Positions 11,251 through 24,208 of a DNA stretch of 64,000 nt are shown piece by piece. The notes beneath the pieces were generated by a model. It did not search any database. It worked only from the letters and a program-made list of their open reading frames with translations, and was not told the DNA's origin. The position numbers and the translations under genes are program-made. The stretch covers positions 11,222,001 through 11,286,000 of the forward strand of contig OZ059896.1 in the NCBI GenBank assembly GCA_964057225.1. Reading direction: 5' to 3'. The first letter of the stretch is position 1. Every line of letters starts with the position of its first letter. Source of the DNA: Auanema rhodensis. Its lineage: Eukaryota > Nematoda > Chromadorea > Rhabditida > Rhabditidae.

Positions 11251-14200
11251 CTATTGAAAAATACGGTCCAGTATGTTATTGTCAGCATATACTGGGTGAG
11301 TAATGTCTAATCCATATACCTGTAATTGATATTTAGTTTGTGACGAACCGTTAATGTTTTATAACTATTTTCTCCAAAGATAAGAAGTTATTTACCTGAG
11401 ACTGAGCTCTTGTAATGGCTTCTGTGGCATTGTTGTTTCCGGACCAACTGCGACGTGCTATTCCATTGCAAACATCCCAGTTTAGCATTGATTCTGCTCT
11501 ACATTGAGCTTGCTACAAACAAAGAACATTTTTGGCATAGTTTATATAAGTTTTAGCATTTTTTAGCTTTAAAAATAAATTATATTTTGTTTCTTGAAAC
11601 CATATATATGTAAGATTTTTTTTACCATCCGTTTGACGAATTTTTTACCTTCATTTTCGCTGTATATCTTAAAAAGCTTTTATCTCTCTAGGGTATTAGT
11701 TTGTAACGCCTGAACGACTCAGAGATAACAGCGTATCTATCTTTCTTTTTCTTGATAGATAACGACAGTATTAAGTACTGTTAAATTATTGCGATGTAAT
11801 GTTGAAACAATGAAAAAAAGGTTACCTCGGTACCATCCAATAGCATACCAAAACCTCCGTTGATGACATCTCCCCATCCTACTCCACCACCATTATGGAT
11901 GGAAACCCAAGTAGCACCACGGAAGGAATCTCCTAGAAAAACAAAAAAAATTTCCTTATGGTTAGTTCTGCTTTCATTCCCCTTTCCTTCCTCTTCATAT
12001 TTCTATTTCATTCCTCTAAAATATCCCTTTTCTTTCCCCGTCTCTCTTTTCTTCCTTCCCTCTTCTGGTCTGTGTATAGGCATGTGTGAGTGTGTATGTA
12101 ATGCTGTCTTGTCTGGTGCTAAGAATGAATGAAAACAATGATCTTCTAAGAGGGTGTCTTAGTTCTTACTAAAAAAGGATAGAAACAATGGCAACTAAAA
12201 GGTACATCGGTTAATCTTAAGCCTAGTAAAGTTTCTCTCTACCCAGGTAGAGGAAACAGTTAATAATCTATGATCTCATTTCATCAACATTATTGAAAAG
12301 CGTTTCAGCGGAATTTAAAAATTTAAGCTAAATTATAGCCAATATAGAGGTTCGCAACAGGAAATTATCCAGAATATATTCGCTGGACTTATCGAAATTA
12401 TAATTTACTTTGTGTTTCCGAGTGGAAATTAACCATTCGTCAGTGATTTCACCCAGGTTATTTATAGTTTTATCTTTATATTTTTTTTAATATCAGGCTC
12501 CCAAAGATGAATATAGTAAAATTCTACTACGGTATCAGTCTTATCTAATTTTATTTATTTTCCTGCTCATGACATGTTTTTAGTTTCTTTGTGTCTTTTA
12601 GTAAAAAAAAAACTTTTAGAAAACAAAAAGCACAAGAGCACAGAACGAATTGATTTGTTGTAACGTTCCATTTGAAGCTTTTATCTGGTTTAGTGAAAAG
12701 CTGAATAGAACAGGGGCAACGAATCATTTATTCAAAATTGTATGTTGTTTGAGAATAAATAGCTATTTGAAAGCTTAACCAGTTTAGTGAATTTTTTTCT
12801 TTCTTAATCTTCATTATAACTACCTAAAGTATTTTTTGTGGCTCACATGATAGGTTAGACTGACTAGGCTAGGGGATAAACCACGAACACATTATCGTTT
12901 TATATTGGATAGCATTTCTCTTTAAGTTAATTATGAAAAGAGCATCGAATTGCATAATTAAGATCTTCATTCTCTAGAGTTAAAACTGCTTTTGGTTTTT
13001 CGGGCCGGATCCAAATATATTAGGGATCCTAGAAACCTTCAACCATTTTTTTATTCTCAGATTTCTTTTTCAAGTATATATATATATGTATGTATATATG
13101 TGTATATATATATATATATATTTTGTAGTTAGCGTATTTATGTCTATCTTACTACCATCTCGAATAGGAAGAGATGAAGAGGAGTAGAGTAAGAAGTAAA
13201 GTCTTCGCGAGATAGTAGGATATAATACATATAAGACTAGAATTGAGAGAAAGATGTCCTGATGATAATGCAGGGATCAGGGTACGAGTTTGTTGACGAA
13301 AAGGACAACGAACAACAGATGACAATAAGGACGATGCCAGTTGATGTTGACAACATAGATGATGATCATCAGCCCTAGGTGTTTTATACCTTTTAAGATC
13401 TTTTAAATAGATGTTTGACCTTGCAAGAGAACACATAGCTGAGTATCATTCTTTGCGAACTATTTTCGATTTCATTATAAATTTCTATTGTCACAGCCGA
13501 ATCGATGTATTGCCTCTGAATGGCGTGTTGCTGTGTTCGGCTTATTGGCTCTTATTTCGTGCTCATTCTCTAAGGCAATGAGAAGACAGAGCTTTCGTTC
13601 TTTATACCAGGTTCAATACGAAGATAGGGAAAAGAAGAAAAGAAAACAAAAAAAAATAGAAAAAGAGGAGGACACGAAGGAAACGAGAGGAGAAGACAGA
13701 GATAAAGATGAGTGAAAAAGAAACAGAATAGCTATGAGACACAGAGTAACGATAGTTGCCATAGTATTACCTCTTTTATGTATTTTTGCATAATGCTCTT
13801 GAAAAGCTTAATCTATTTGTTTTTAACTTATCACTACTATCACTTCATGTCTAAAACGATAAAATACAGGGAAAACGTCTTCTAGCCCATATCAAATGGG
13901 CGAAAGGGATGTTTCATCTGCAAACTAACAAAACCGGCAAACACAACGGGTTTTATAGTATTTTGTTTTTTTTTGATAAAATGGAAATACTAAAGAAAAA
14001 ATATAAATGTGTTTCCAAAAAAAAGCACTCAAAAAAACTATTTTTTCCCCTGCAAATTAAAATAAAAAAGGGCACACGTACCAATTACGTTTTGTATTGC
14101 CATATCGGCACAAAAAGCGCTTCCATCTGTTATATTTGATGTTTCACGGAAAGGCGAATCCGTACCAGATACATCATGATGATCTCGTGAAAGCACAATT

Positions 14201-17200
14201 GGAGCCTGAAAATGCAAATTTAATTATCCTCTCCACGATTGGATGGAATCCCAATCCAAATTATGTCACAGAAGACGTGATTTTCTGTCTGCCACAAGAG
14301 CACACATTAAACATGCTTGTTCTTCGATGATTTTAGCAGGAAAGGCGAGAAAAAAATCTTCTTTATGTGTATGTAAATAAATATGTGTGGTAAATGATTT
14401 TGTAAACATACATATATGTATAGGAAACAATCTTTTTTTTTATGAATATGTATATATTGAAGATTGTTCCAGGACATAATATTTTCAAATAAAAAAAAAT
14501 TTAAATCTTATTGACACTAACATAACACTATTGTTTTAGTATCGATGTAAATTTTATAATTTTAATAAACATTTGAAAAATAAATATATATATGTACTCT
14601 TATTGGCTAAACAAGGAAGAAAAATATATTTCCAGAAGTTTAATATAGGAACCAAAAACATATACATATACATATACATGTATATATGAAATGAAAGCAA
14701 AAAAAAAGGGAAAAAAATTATTTTTTGCTTACGTCAGATCAGATTCAAAAATAGCCATTATTTTAATTCAAAAACCGAAAATCTTAAGTGATTTCAATCT
14801 TTCTTTTTTTAATAATTTTTTTATCGATATACTTATTTCTCATAAGAAAGATCTAAAACTTCAAATATAGCAGATAATGATGCTCGAGGAAAAATGCTTT
14901 GATATATGCATGCAGGGATCAAATAGCAGGCGAGAATAAATAAGAAAACTGCATGAAACGAATAAAACCAGCATGAAATAGAAAAAAACCTTATCTAAAT
15001 TTATATCTTGTTTTCATATAAATAATAATAATAATAAATAGACTATAATATAGAATTAAGACAAACTATTACGTGTCCGGTAATAGTTAATGAAGGTAAG
15101 AATAAATTTGATTTTCGTATGTTACATACAAGTAAATATAGTTGTTTTTAAAAAAGCTTATTGAACTTCAATATGCAAAAATAAAGAACTTGATGTGAGA
15201 AATAATATTGAACATAATAGCTTTTTAAATACAAAAAGCTTTTATAAATGTCAAACTATATATTAAAGAGTATTTTAATTTAATTTTGATTCACTGTTTC
15301 TATACATTCATTTCCTTTTAGCTTGAATTTTCTTAAATTAAAAAAGAAAGCTCAAATAATTGCTTACTGAAATATATCCATCCTTGATGGCTTTGTTGAA
15401 TGCTTGTGCAATTGCAATTCGCCCTGCACGATCAGAATACAAAATTCGAGCTTGAGTTCCAACAACCAATTGATTTTCTTCGGCTCCTTTGATCCAACGG
15501 CTATTATCTATATATTGTTGTCGAACAGATTCGGGAACTGAAAATACTTCGTATAACTATTATCTGATTATTAAATTGAGAATGAGATATGAAATATATT
15601 TATATTAAATATATAATATTATACAGACAAATTTTTTCGTTTTCATATTTATCTTGGGGGGAAAAACATGAAAATGACTTAACTACCTCATACATCATCT
15701 TTCGGGAACAAAAAAAACCTTGGTAGGTCTGGAATGCTTGATCTTTATCCTTTAAACTCACTCAAATTTGTTAACAATAGGCACTGCGGAAGAAGAAACA
15801 AGCTAAAGTAATTAGGTCTTACTCCCTTGTTGCTTTTACGCACAAAGCCGAGATCTTCCTCATACATTTCTTATAATCGTTATCTAGTTTTAGTTTCTAA
15901 ATTCAGCCCGAAAACTGCGTCATACTCGTACATTCTCAAAAACATCCTCAAATAGAAAAAAAGGAATAAGATACTAACACAAAAAAAATCTAAAAAACCT
16001 AGAAATATAAGAAAATATGTTTATGAAAGAGGATAGAATTCAATGGTTAATTTTAAAAACTAAAATTAGCTATTCAATCACCTTTTGTGATTTTTCCAGT
16101 ATCTTTACATGGAATAACTTTACTCTGATTAATTAAAATAATTTTTTATTTAAAACTTAATAAACTTAAAGCTCACTTTGGGTTTTAGAAAGTTGTTCAA
16201 TCACTTCGCACGCAATCTTATCCGTTTTTCGAAGATCGTCTGCTAAACCGGATGTACATACCCAGCGGAATGGACCAAAACCCATGGAAAATATATCTCT
16301 AAAACAAAATAGAAGATGGTATTAGAGGGATTCAAATTAATAAGTAAAAAATAAATTAATAGTAATCATATATAGTCAATACCCCATAATATCTTGCATA
16401 TAGGATGGATAACGGAATGATTTGTCATCCATTGCATTCTCTTTCAGCATAGGTACACCAGCTCTCTGACATTCAACCAAAAATGCATTTCCTAATAAGA
16501 AAATAAACTATTAATTAATAGGTAATACTAAAATACCGTAATCCCAGAAATACAGACCTCGTTTACTGAGTCTATCAATTGCAGATATATGACGGCGTAA
16601 GCTGCAAAACCGATTAATATAAGGTTAATAACATATAAATATTATTAAGATCACCTTTCTTGAACAAGTTCTTTAAATTGAACTGGGTTTGATGTCATCA
16701 TTTCATTTGATTGTTCCATACTCAATCCAGCTGGGTAATATCCTCCCAAATACGGATTGTGCAATGACGTTTGATCAGATCCTAAATCAACCAAATGATC
16801 AGGCTCCTCAGCGAGACGTTCCCTGAAATATTATTTCAGTAAATTTTAGAAAATTGATTGTCACTACCATAGATCAACCACATTTCCAAGGTAACCTATA
16901 CTTATAGTAGTTTTTTTGTTCTTATGCTCACGAATCCAAGAGATGATTTGATTCAAATCATCAGAATAAACATCCAGCCAGCCTTGTGAATATCTTTTAA
17001 GCAGTGCCTCTTTACTAATCTAAAACAAGACTCAGCCATCATACAGTAAACATGAGTCGGAAGAAGAACATATCAGCAGTACCACTTTTCTTTCAATATC
17101 TCAAGTGTGTATTGTTACCAACCTCGGCTATTACTCCGATGCAGCCAGCGATTCGAGCAGCCTTTGGCTGTGCTCCGCTCATACCTCCAAGCCCAGCAGT

Positions 17201-18681
17201 AACAAAGACAACCCCGTCCATAGTACTAAGCCCAAGATACTTCCTACCGGCATTCATTACAGTAATCTGTATTTGGTTAACTGTTTTTTAATTGCCAAAT
17301 AATAAAGCATACGGTTGTTCCGTGAACAATTCCTTGAGGTCCAATGTAACAGAAGCTACCAGCAGTCATTTGACCATATTGTGTAACTCCGAGAGCAAAC
17401 ATTTTGTCATACAAAGGTTTTGTTGAAAAGTTAGGTATAACCTGTGATTATTATCATAATTATAATCTAAGCAAACAAATACTACCATTCCATTGGTAAT
17501 TGTCATGCGTGGAGAATCCTCATGACTTGGGAAAAGTCCCATTGGATGCCCGGAATACATAACTAGCGTTTGATTTTTTGTCATTTTTAATAAAAATCTC
17601 AACGTTAATCGAAACTGAAATAATATTATTGTTAATTATATAATTATGAAATAATATTTATATCTCATATATGCTAGCTTTTTATGGTTTTTTGAATTTT
17701 ATTTTCAGATATATTCAAATTTCAGAACCTGTAGATGAGCATTAAGCTGTCTATTAGGTTCTATAAATATACAAAAAGTAATAATACAATATTATTATCG
17801 TCCTTCATGTATTTCAGATTATTTTCTTATTAACCAGTTTCGTTTAAGAAAATATTGGAAAATAATAATAAAATAGAAAATGTTTTTTTAATTAAACAAC
17901 ATCATGAACTTGAATATCTATTTCTGTACATTATCGGAATAGTTATCTACCATTTTGTCGTAAAAAAGCTGCCTGAACAACTTTCGCCGTAAATGCATGT
18001 GATCTCACTCATTTATTTTTATTTCCAATATCTACTTCAAAGAAGGAATTAAACGTCATAATGTGTTTGCTAGAAAGCTATTAAAAGGACTTTTAAACAT
18101 ATTTCCTATAGAAAATATTTTCCTTTCCAAATTAAAATTAATTACTTTTACAAAATTCTCTACTCTCTATGCAATACCTGAATCCAATTGCTGAATACTT
18201 GACCATTACCTCCATAGGTAACCAGCTCTTCTGGAAACTGTGCAACGGCAGGATCGAGATTATTCAAAATCATCAATATGATAGCTCCAGCTTGTTGGCA
18301 TTTAGCATTTATTTGATCAAGCCTTGGTGCCTTAAAAAACAATTGTTCCAAAGGCTTCTTTATTTTGTTTGAACCTTGAGACTAAAATTAGGCATGAAAC
18401 GATAAGCATGAATATGACCATATTCTTCAAGCTCATTCTTGAACTCGGCTGCCAAAATTTCATGGTGTTCAGATGGCACATAACGAAGAATATTGCGAAT
18501 AGCCAACTGAATTGGTAAAAAACATCATGCTGGATACTGAACTTTATAGTGAAACACTAACCTTTTTTTCTTGTTCATTCAGTGGACAGGGTCTCTTGGG
18601 AGCATGAGCAATACCTTTTGTGCGATTTTTAAAAGGAACCAGCGGCTTGAAAGGATCGATGAACAACAAGTCAATGTCCAT
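11251..18681 (-). CDS. UROC1: urocanate hydratase (urocanase)
   Basis: NAD-dependent enzyme of histidine breakdown, converting urocanate to 4-imidazolone-5-propanoate. Coding exons can be followed from the ATG at 18681 (MDIDLLFIDPFKPLVPF) to a stop at 11251. Recognisable blocks in order: DPAVAQFPEELVTYGGNGQV near 18200-18270, LVMYSGHPMGLFPS at 17530-17570, the glycine-rich VTAGLGGMSGAQPKAARIAG at 17150-17210, VDLGSDQTSLHNPYLGGYYP at 16730-16790, FGPFRWVCTSGLADD at 16230-16285, DHHDVSGTDSPFRETSNITD near 14120-14190, HNGGGVGWGDVINGG at 11860-11900 and NGIARRSW near 11450. The last exon (11251-11319) follows a TTACAG acceptor. Most introns are short, but those at about 11940-14075, 14215-15365 and 15540-16165 are 0.6-2.1 kb. 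It lies 525 bases downstream of the GDI gene on the same strand, so operon membership is unclear. Confidence 0.95.
11943..14070 (-). other. 2.1-kb intron of the urocanase gene
   Basis: Long intron between two well-conserved urocanase exons. It holds an imperfect TA/TATG microsatellite at about 13073-13123 and a purine-rich stretch at 13625-13715 (GAAAAGAAGAAAAG type). An open frame at 13488-13715 on the plus strand has a short hydrophobic run followed by charged low-complexity sequence, but no start-site or splice support. I see no convincing nested gene. Confidence 0.55.
13073..13123. repeat. TA/TATG microsatellite
   Basis: Imperfect TATA, TATG and TGTA repeats of roughly 50 bases within the long urocanase intron. 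Confidence 0.8.
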
Positions 18682-19206
18682 TTTTAAGAACTGATTGAAA
18701 TATAACTGAGATAGATCTCAAGAATGACTATGATTTCGGGCAATTCTCTTTTTATTCTGCGTTTTATGAGGCATCGACCTGTTCGTCTATCAATGCAAAC
18801 AATCTCATTCTCATCTTACAATCAGTGGGCAACGCTCTTCAGGCCCAAAGTTGTAAAAACCAAGTTTACCATCTAATAGTTTTCTTTTCACGAAAAAAAT
18901 ACAGAGGAAAGATTTATGAAGCCAGGATCAGAACAATTAACGAACTCAGGAAGAAACCACCAAGCAAGGGACTAGTCCCGCTACATTATCACAATCTTAA
19001 ACAGTTATATCGACAGAACCGAGAAAAGCACAACTCATTTTCAGAGCAAAGCATAAGATAATAAGAATATAGGGGTCAATAATTAAAGTTAATAAATAAA
19101 AAGCGAGTGTGCATACGGATGAGAGATAGAAGAATGAATGCAGATGTTAACAGGTGATTGAGGCTACATCATAACCACAGTTTGAGTTAACAGGCTACAA
19201 CACTAA
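18682..19206 (-). other. GDI-urocanase intergenic region
   Basis: About 525 bases between the GDI stop codon and the urocanase start, both on the minus strand. The part next to GDI is presumably its 3' UTR; I find no AATAAA on the minus strand here. A splice acceptor (TTTCAATCAG) lies some 10 bases upstream of the urocanase ATG. The open frame 18825-19061 on the plus strand has no recognised motif. The gap is longer than those within the upstream run. Confidence 0.5.
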
Positions 19207-20937
19207 TTACTCATTATCCTCAAGACTAAGGTGAGTAATTTTGGAGAAATCGAACTCTGTAGTTGTTCCACGGTGGAAGATGTCCAAAACATCCTGAAGG
19301 AAACCAAATTGTTTAAACCAATAATAATAACACAATTAAACCTTGCAAGTAGTCTCGAAATGAGTTGTAGCATCATAAGAGGTGGAAATGAAGATTTGGG
19401 ATTCCCGTCCCAAATCGGTGGGCTCGTAAACGTCAGAAACGGAAATGAACCTATATTAATGAAATTACGACAAAACTAAGTATAAAACGTACTTCTCAGA
19501 GATAGTTCCAAGAAGTTGAAGTCCTGGAAGGATTTCAGCTTCTGGGTTAGATGTTTCAACGGTGGTGGAAACCATGGCTACATACCATCCCTTAGGAGTT
19601 ACCATGTTGGTATTGGAACAGCAAGAGATATAAATATCTGTAAATATTCAATTAATACAAATTTTATTTCATTTTTTTACCGAAATGTCTTCCAACTTGC
19701 TTCTGGGGAATAATGATTTGACATGATTGAGCATCATTAGTGCTAGGAATTGGGTGGTTCAGAAGACAGATAGCTCTGACGACTTGCCCAACCTTCTTTA
19801 CACGATCGGGAACGTAGGATGGATCACAGTAAACCTAGAAATATTAAAACTTAAAAACAAACAAGAAAGAAAAATAATACCTGCTTTCCTCTTACGATCT
19901 CTTCTCCGCATTTAACACCAACAACTTTTCCGTTTTCGATTTCGAGGCCATCAACTGGCTTATCAAGCATGTAAGTTCCACCATAAATAGCAGAGAGACG
20001 AGCGAATCCCTATGATTTAAACTAAATATTAGTTTAACTACTATCAATACCTGAGGAAGTTCTCCAAGTCCATACAATGGGTAAAGATATGGTGATTTTC
20101 CATAACGAGCAAGAGAGTCAGAATAAAGTCTAATTCTCTCAACAGTGGGTCCGAAATGCTGTTGCTTGTATCTTTAAAAAGTCAATATTTACTTGCGTTC
20201 GCTTTTCGAAAACTTACTCATCGTTACGATAGAGAGCAAGAGCATGACCAGTAAAATCAGCAGTGTTCTCATCAAGACCAAACTTCTCATATACTTGCTG
20301 CATAGTATTGACCTCAGGGTCAAGTCCTTGCCAAGTATCCTTGTTCAGGGGATCATAAGATTGAACCCAGACAAGGAACTTTTTGAAACGACGTTTCTCG
20401 AACATTCCCATCAAGCTAGTAGCGAGAGCTTCCATCTCATCAGCAGGAACTTTATGAATCTAAATAACTATGAATCAAGATCAACTAATAAAAATTAACA
20501 AACCTTTCCACCCTTGTAGACATAAGAGGCTTCAACAGACTTGAATTCGAGGTATCTGGTAACACCTGTATGAATCAACAGTTTTACCATAGATCCATTA
20601 GCCATAAGGAATTTAGGAATTAAATCAACATTCCAATCACGGCCACGGCCCATATCAGTGGGGGGCTTTGCGCTAGGTCCTACAATTTAAAAGTACTGGA
20701 CATCTTTAAAAATTAGCGAACCCATGAATTTTTCGTAAAGTTGCTCCAATGGAGTAAGTGAAGCAGATTCTCCTCCATAGTAATTATTTCTGTCGATATG
20801 AAGCACCTTCTTACCAGAAACGGAAAGCATTCCAGAAATGATGCATTCCTGAAAAGAACAAAAGCAATAAATACAAGAAAAAATAGAAATACCTTCAAGC
20901 CTGTGCCCAAAACGATAGCGTCGTATTCCTCATCCAT
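19207..20937 (-). CDS. gdi-1: Rab GDP dissociation inhibitor
   Basis: Cytosolic chaperone that extracts GDP-bound prenylated Rab GTPases from membranes and recycles them. The start at 20937 gives [15 protein letters not shown], the N-terminal dinucleotide-fold motif of the GDI/REP family. This is followed by the second block with a conserved [12 protein letters not shown] core (about 20770-20820) and a [11 protein letters not shown]-like stretch. Downstream exons encode [20 protein letters not shown] near 20260-20310, [11 protein letters not shown] around 20040-20080 and a GRESQIFIS segment near 19400. The last exon ends in [12 protein letters not shown] before a stop at 19207. The full family length is covered by several exons with short introns. 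The gene lies 119 bases after COQ3 and is probably the last cistron of the operon. Confidence 0.95.
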
Positions 20938-21056
20938 TGCTAGTTCAAAGAAAACTAAGAATTTCAAATAAATTAAAATGATAACATTACAAGATAAGAA
21001 TTCAACCGCGAGTAAACGGAATATTATTTCTTAAAAAATATAAATATAAATTTTAT

Positions 21057-22906
21057 TTATCCAATTTTTTCAGCGACTAGCGCGTAATTTACAATACTAC
21101 TAGAAGTCCATATCCATTGATTTCCAATGATATCATATGTAAAACCACCAATTGATCTGAAAAACAAGAATTGTTGATTGATTGATAAACATTTGCACTT
21201 GCTTCACTCTACATCCATTGCGGTTGAGACAGACAGACAATTCATCAGGTGTTACGAATTTTTGCCATTCATGAACACCTTTGGGTACAATTTTCAAAAT
21301 GTCCTTTAAAAATTAATGATATTAAAAGGAAAAAAAAACTAGTTACCTCAGCCAACCAAATAGCAGCAGCTTTGCTCGCAAATGTACGGTTAATTGTTGT
21401 GAAGAAAAGCGACCCTCCAACTTTCGTCATTTCCGCGCAGGCTCCCACAAAAGAATCGATATCGGCAACATGTTCCAGAATTTCAGAAGCAATAACTGCA
21501 TCAAAACCTTAAATATAAATATAAAAATATGAATTTACAAAATAAAATTAAAGAGAAAGGGACGCAGACAGGCAGGATATATCGATGATGGCGCTGAGTT
21601 GGGTGGCGCGGGCACCAATTGAGCGGACACGGCGATCGATACAACAAAACAGCGAAAAAGGAGTGCATACACAAGACAGCGTAACCCAATTTATGACAGA
21701 AACGAAAATCTATTAATGAACGCTTTGTCATCTAGATCATCACAAGTTTTTCATAATATAAATTTCTTTGAATTGTATAATGAATTATTAAAAAAATAGT
21801 TGAATAGTAGTGACAGGCAAACATTAAAAAATAGTACGCGCACAACACACCAAATGTGTAAGCGTTCGCATAGTAGCTTGATTGGGGTGGATGGTTCGCG
21901 ACTAACAAATTACTTCTTTAGACATAATAATAAAATATCAAGCTGTAAATCAAATTGTTCGGAATGTGATCTGTATTTTAAAACTTCGTTTCTAATTCAC
22001 TCTTAAAACAGCTAAACAAATAAAAGCGCTTTTAGAGAAAATCGATTGATTATTGAAATATCTATTTTTCTTCTTCAACCAGCACATCGATCGAGTTAAT
22101 GCTACTGTTTCTGCAGAGACAATTCCACAAAAATGTTGAATAGAGCAAAATTAAATTTACGTTATGAACTATATCTTGCTACTTTCGAAGCAAAGAAATT
22201 AATCTATATATAAATATATGATATAATACTGTATGTGCGCTACAAGGATCATTAGAAATATAATAGATGAAGGCGCGTAATAATGCATGACCTACAATTT
22301 TGATCTATTTGGGAATGAAACAACGTATAAAGTAAGTAAACAAAGTTTTATACAATATAGTTCTGATCTCAGGAATGCTTTTCATATATAATATAGTGTA
22401 CTTACTATTTCTATTACTAACAGCGAACTCTTCAGCTGTACAACTATGATATTGTACGCGGTTGGAAATTCCTGAATATTTTAAGCTTGGTAGCTCTAGG
22501 GATTTCTTTGCAACTGCAATCTAAATTTGATGAATCTTATTTTTTGTACGATTAAGAATTGGATATACTCCGTCAGGGGCAGCGTCTATTCCAGTAACAT
22601 GGTGGCCACATCTAGCTAAAGGCACAGATAAAATACCACCGCCACAACCGACATCTAAAACACTGCTCTCTTTTCTCTGAAAGTTAAGAAATTCTCATGA
22701 ATACAATTGATAAATACCAGCTGGTTTTTTAAAATCCAAGGAACTCTTAGCTTATTCAAAGAATGCAGTGCTTTGAAAGGACCATCCTCATCTCCCCAGT
22801 GAGAAGCTAAATGACTAAAACGTTCAATTTCCGCCTTATCAACTGATGAAGAAATATTGCTTATTTGTATTTTATGAATAGCTCGCGCTAAGCGAAGAGT
22901 TTTCAT
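21057..22906 (-). CDS. coq-3: ubiquinone biosynthesis O-methyltransferase COQ3
   Basis: SAM-dependent methyltransferase on the matrix side of the inner mitochondrial membrane, carrying out both O-methylation steps of ubiquinone synthesis. The start at 22906 gives a basic, Arg-containing N-terminus ([14 protein letters not shown]) suited to mitochondrial import. The first exon continues with [20 protein letters not shown], the W-D/G segment typical of UbiG/COQ3. The SAM-binding motif [19 protein letters not shown] lies at about 22615-22670. The later motif [14 protein letters not shown] is around 21450-21500, and the C-terminal exon reads [12 protein letters not shown] followed by [10 protein letters not shown] and a stop at 21057. 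One intron between about 21510 and 22390 is longer than the rest. AATAAA overlaps the stop region. Confidence 0.94.
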
Positions 22907-23067
22907 GCTATAATGGATTGTGTACGATAAACACTGGAACGTTTAAATAATTAAAGTGGCGAAAACCTGTATAACTCGAGACTACTCATGTTTTATTTCA
23001 GAATTCAAATACTGACAAAAATCTACAACTTCTTAACTGTTGCTAACTAAACACAAAAGGCTAGAAT

Positions 23068-23549
23068 TTATTCTTTTCCTCTAAGGAACTTGGAAAGGAA
23101 ATCTTTAGGCTTAGCTTCAACATTTTCACGGAACAAATAGTTGCGAACGTGGTCAGTGTTGTAAAAAGCATAACGGATCGAATATATATGCTGAAAAATT
23201 AATTTTGAGCAAAACTATTAGTGACAAAAATTACCTGTTTAGTTTCACCAACAAGTCTATCAACAACGCGAATGTCGGTCAAATGAGCATTTTTGGTGAA
23301 CTGTTGCTTAAGCACCGAACGAAAAACCCCTAAAGGCATATCCTGGAGCCCAAAATCCCACCAAAATTTAGGAGTCAAACGTTGACTACGATAATAAGTT
23401 TAAATAAATTTAAAAGGAAAAGAGACATACAGTTCCTTATACACTTGAAGAACAGAATGACGAGCTTGTTCTTTAGTTACTGATTGAACAGGAGCAACGG
23501 TGCGTGCGACTCCCGCACCTGCACGAACAATTTTTCCACTGGCAGACAT
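23068..23549 (-). CDS. nuo-3: complex I accessory subunit NDUFA6 (B14)
   Basis: LYR-family accessory subunit of mitochondrial NADH:ubiquinone oxidoreductase, expected to bind acyl carrier protein on the matrix arm. Three exons encode about 128 residues from MSASGKIVRAGAGVA to FLSKFLRGKE. The segment VLQVYKELQR is the helix-1 LYR-equivalent. It is followed by WDFGLQDMPLGVFRSVLKQQ and VGETKQHIYSIRYAFYNTDH, which match NDUFA6. The classical LYR tripeptide is not exact, as VYKE replaces the first part. Its ATG overlaps the BRK1 stop codon by one base (TAATG at 23547-23551). No separate splice acceptor lies between them, so translation must come from a bicistronic mRNA or from an RNA trans-spliced at the acceptor of the last BRK1 intron. 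Confidence 0.92.
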
Positions 23550-23950
23550 TACGACAAAGTATCACCACGAGTCACCTAAAAATAGCATTATTATTTTAAT
23601 TTTATTGTGATTTGAATAAACTTTACCTTAGCTTCTAGAAATTCAACCTTTCTTTCAAGAAGGCTTAGTTTATCAGAGAGCGTTGAAATCTTGCTACGGC
23701 AAGATAATTCTAAAATTCAAGTTATAGACAAGTGTGGAATCAGAAATTATACCAAAACTGGACAAAAAGTTTGAGATGCTCTTTATGTTATCAGCAATTA
23801 TCTGAAGAATAATATATAAATACAATTTCTTTCTTATTTATAACATGAAAATTTGTTTCCAGAGCAAAACTTATTACAAACCTGAACGTATTCTCTATTG
23901 TCCCAATCGTCCCGAAGCTGCCTCTGAACAGTTCCTACTCCAGGGTGCAT
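23549..23950 (-). CDS. BRK1: BRICK1/HSPC300, WAVE complex subunit
   Basis: Small coiled-coil subunit of the WAVE regulatory complex, which couples Rac to Arp2/3-driven actin assembly. About 76 residues from MHPGVGTVQRQLRDDWDNRE, through IIADNIKSISNFLSSF, to LERKVEFLEAK and a last exon VTRGDTLS before TAA. The D/NW-x-NREY segment, the Cys-Arg-Ser/Lys step and the closing VTRGDTLS are hallmarks of BRK1, and length agrees with the family. The last exon starts at about 23578 behind a TATTTTTAG acceptor and is only 10 codons including the stop; it runs directly into NDUFA6. An upstream exon at about 24010-24052 is open in the same frame but the conserved protein begins at 23950, so I treat it as 5' UTR. 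Confidence 0.92.
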
Positions 23951-24208
23951 CCACCTTAAATTTTTATCATTCAATAATACTTTACATTTTATTTTTTTTG
24001 TAATCTTACCAGGTAGAGGAAACTTGTGATAGCGACAGCGAGCGCGTTTTCTGAAGGAGTCATGTCAGCGCTTGAGTCGTTCGTGTCAGGACCAATTTTT
24101 AAACAAAATAATAACTATTAAGATATTTATTGTTAACAATAGCATTAAAATATAATACGATAACCGTGAAATATGACATAAAGAATTTCATAAATAAAAT
24201 AATAATAA

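Noticed and set aside
13488-13715. Possible nested secreted-peptide gene inside the urocanase intron
   Set aside because: The hydrophobic run is followed only by Lys/Glu low complexity, and there is no proper ATG or exon partner.
23951-24063. N-terminal extension of BRK1 starting MTPSENALAVAITSFLYL
   Set aside because: That frame does not join the conserved BRK1 exon in phase; the conserved protein starts at 23950.
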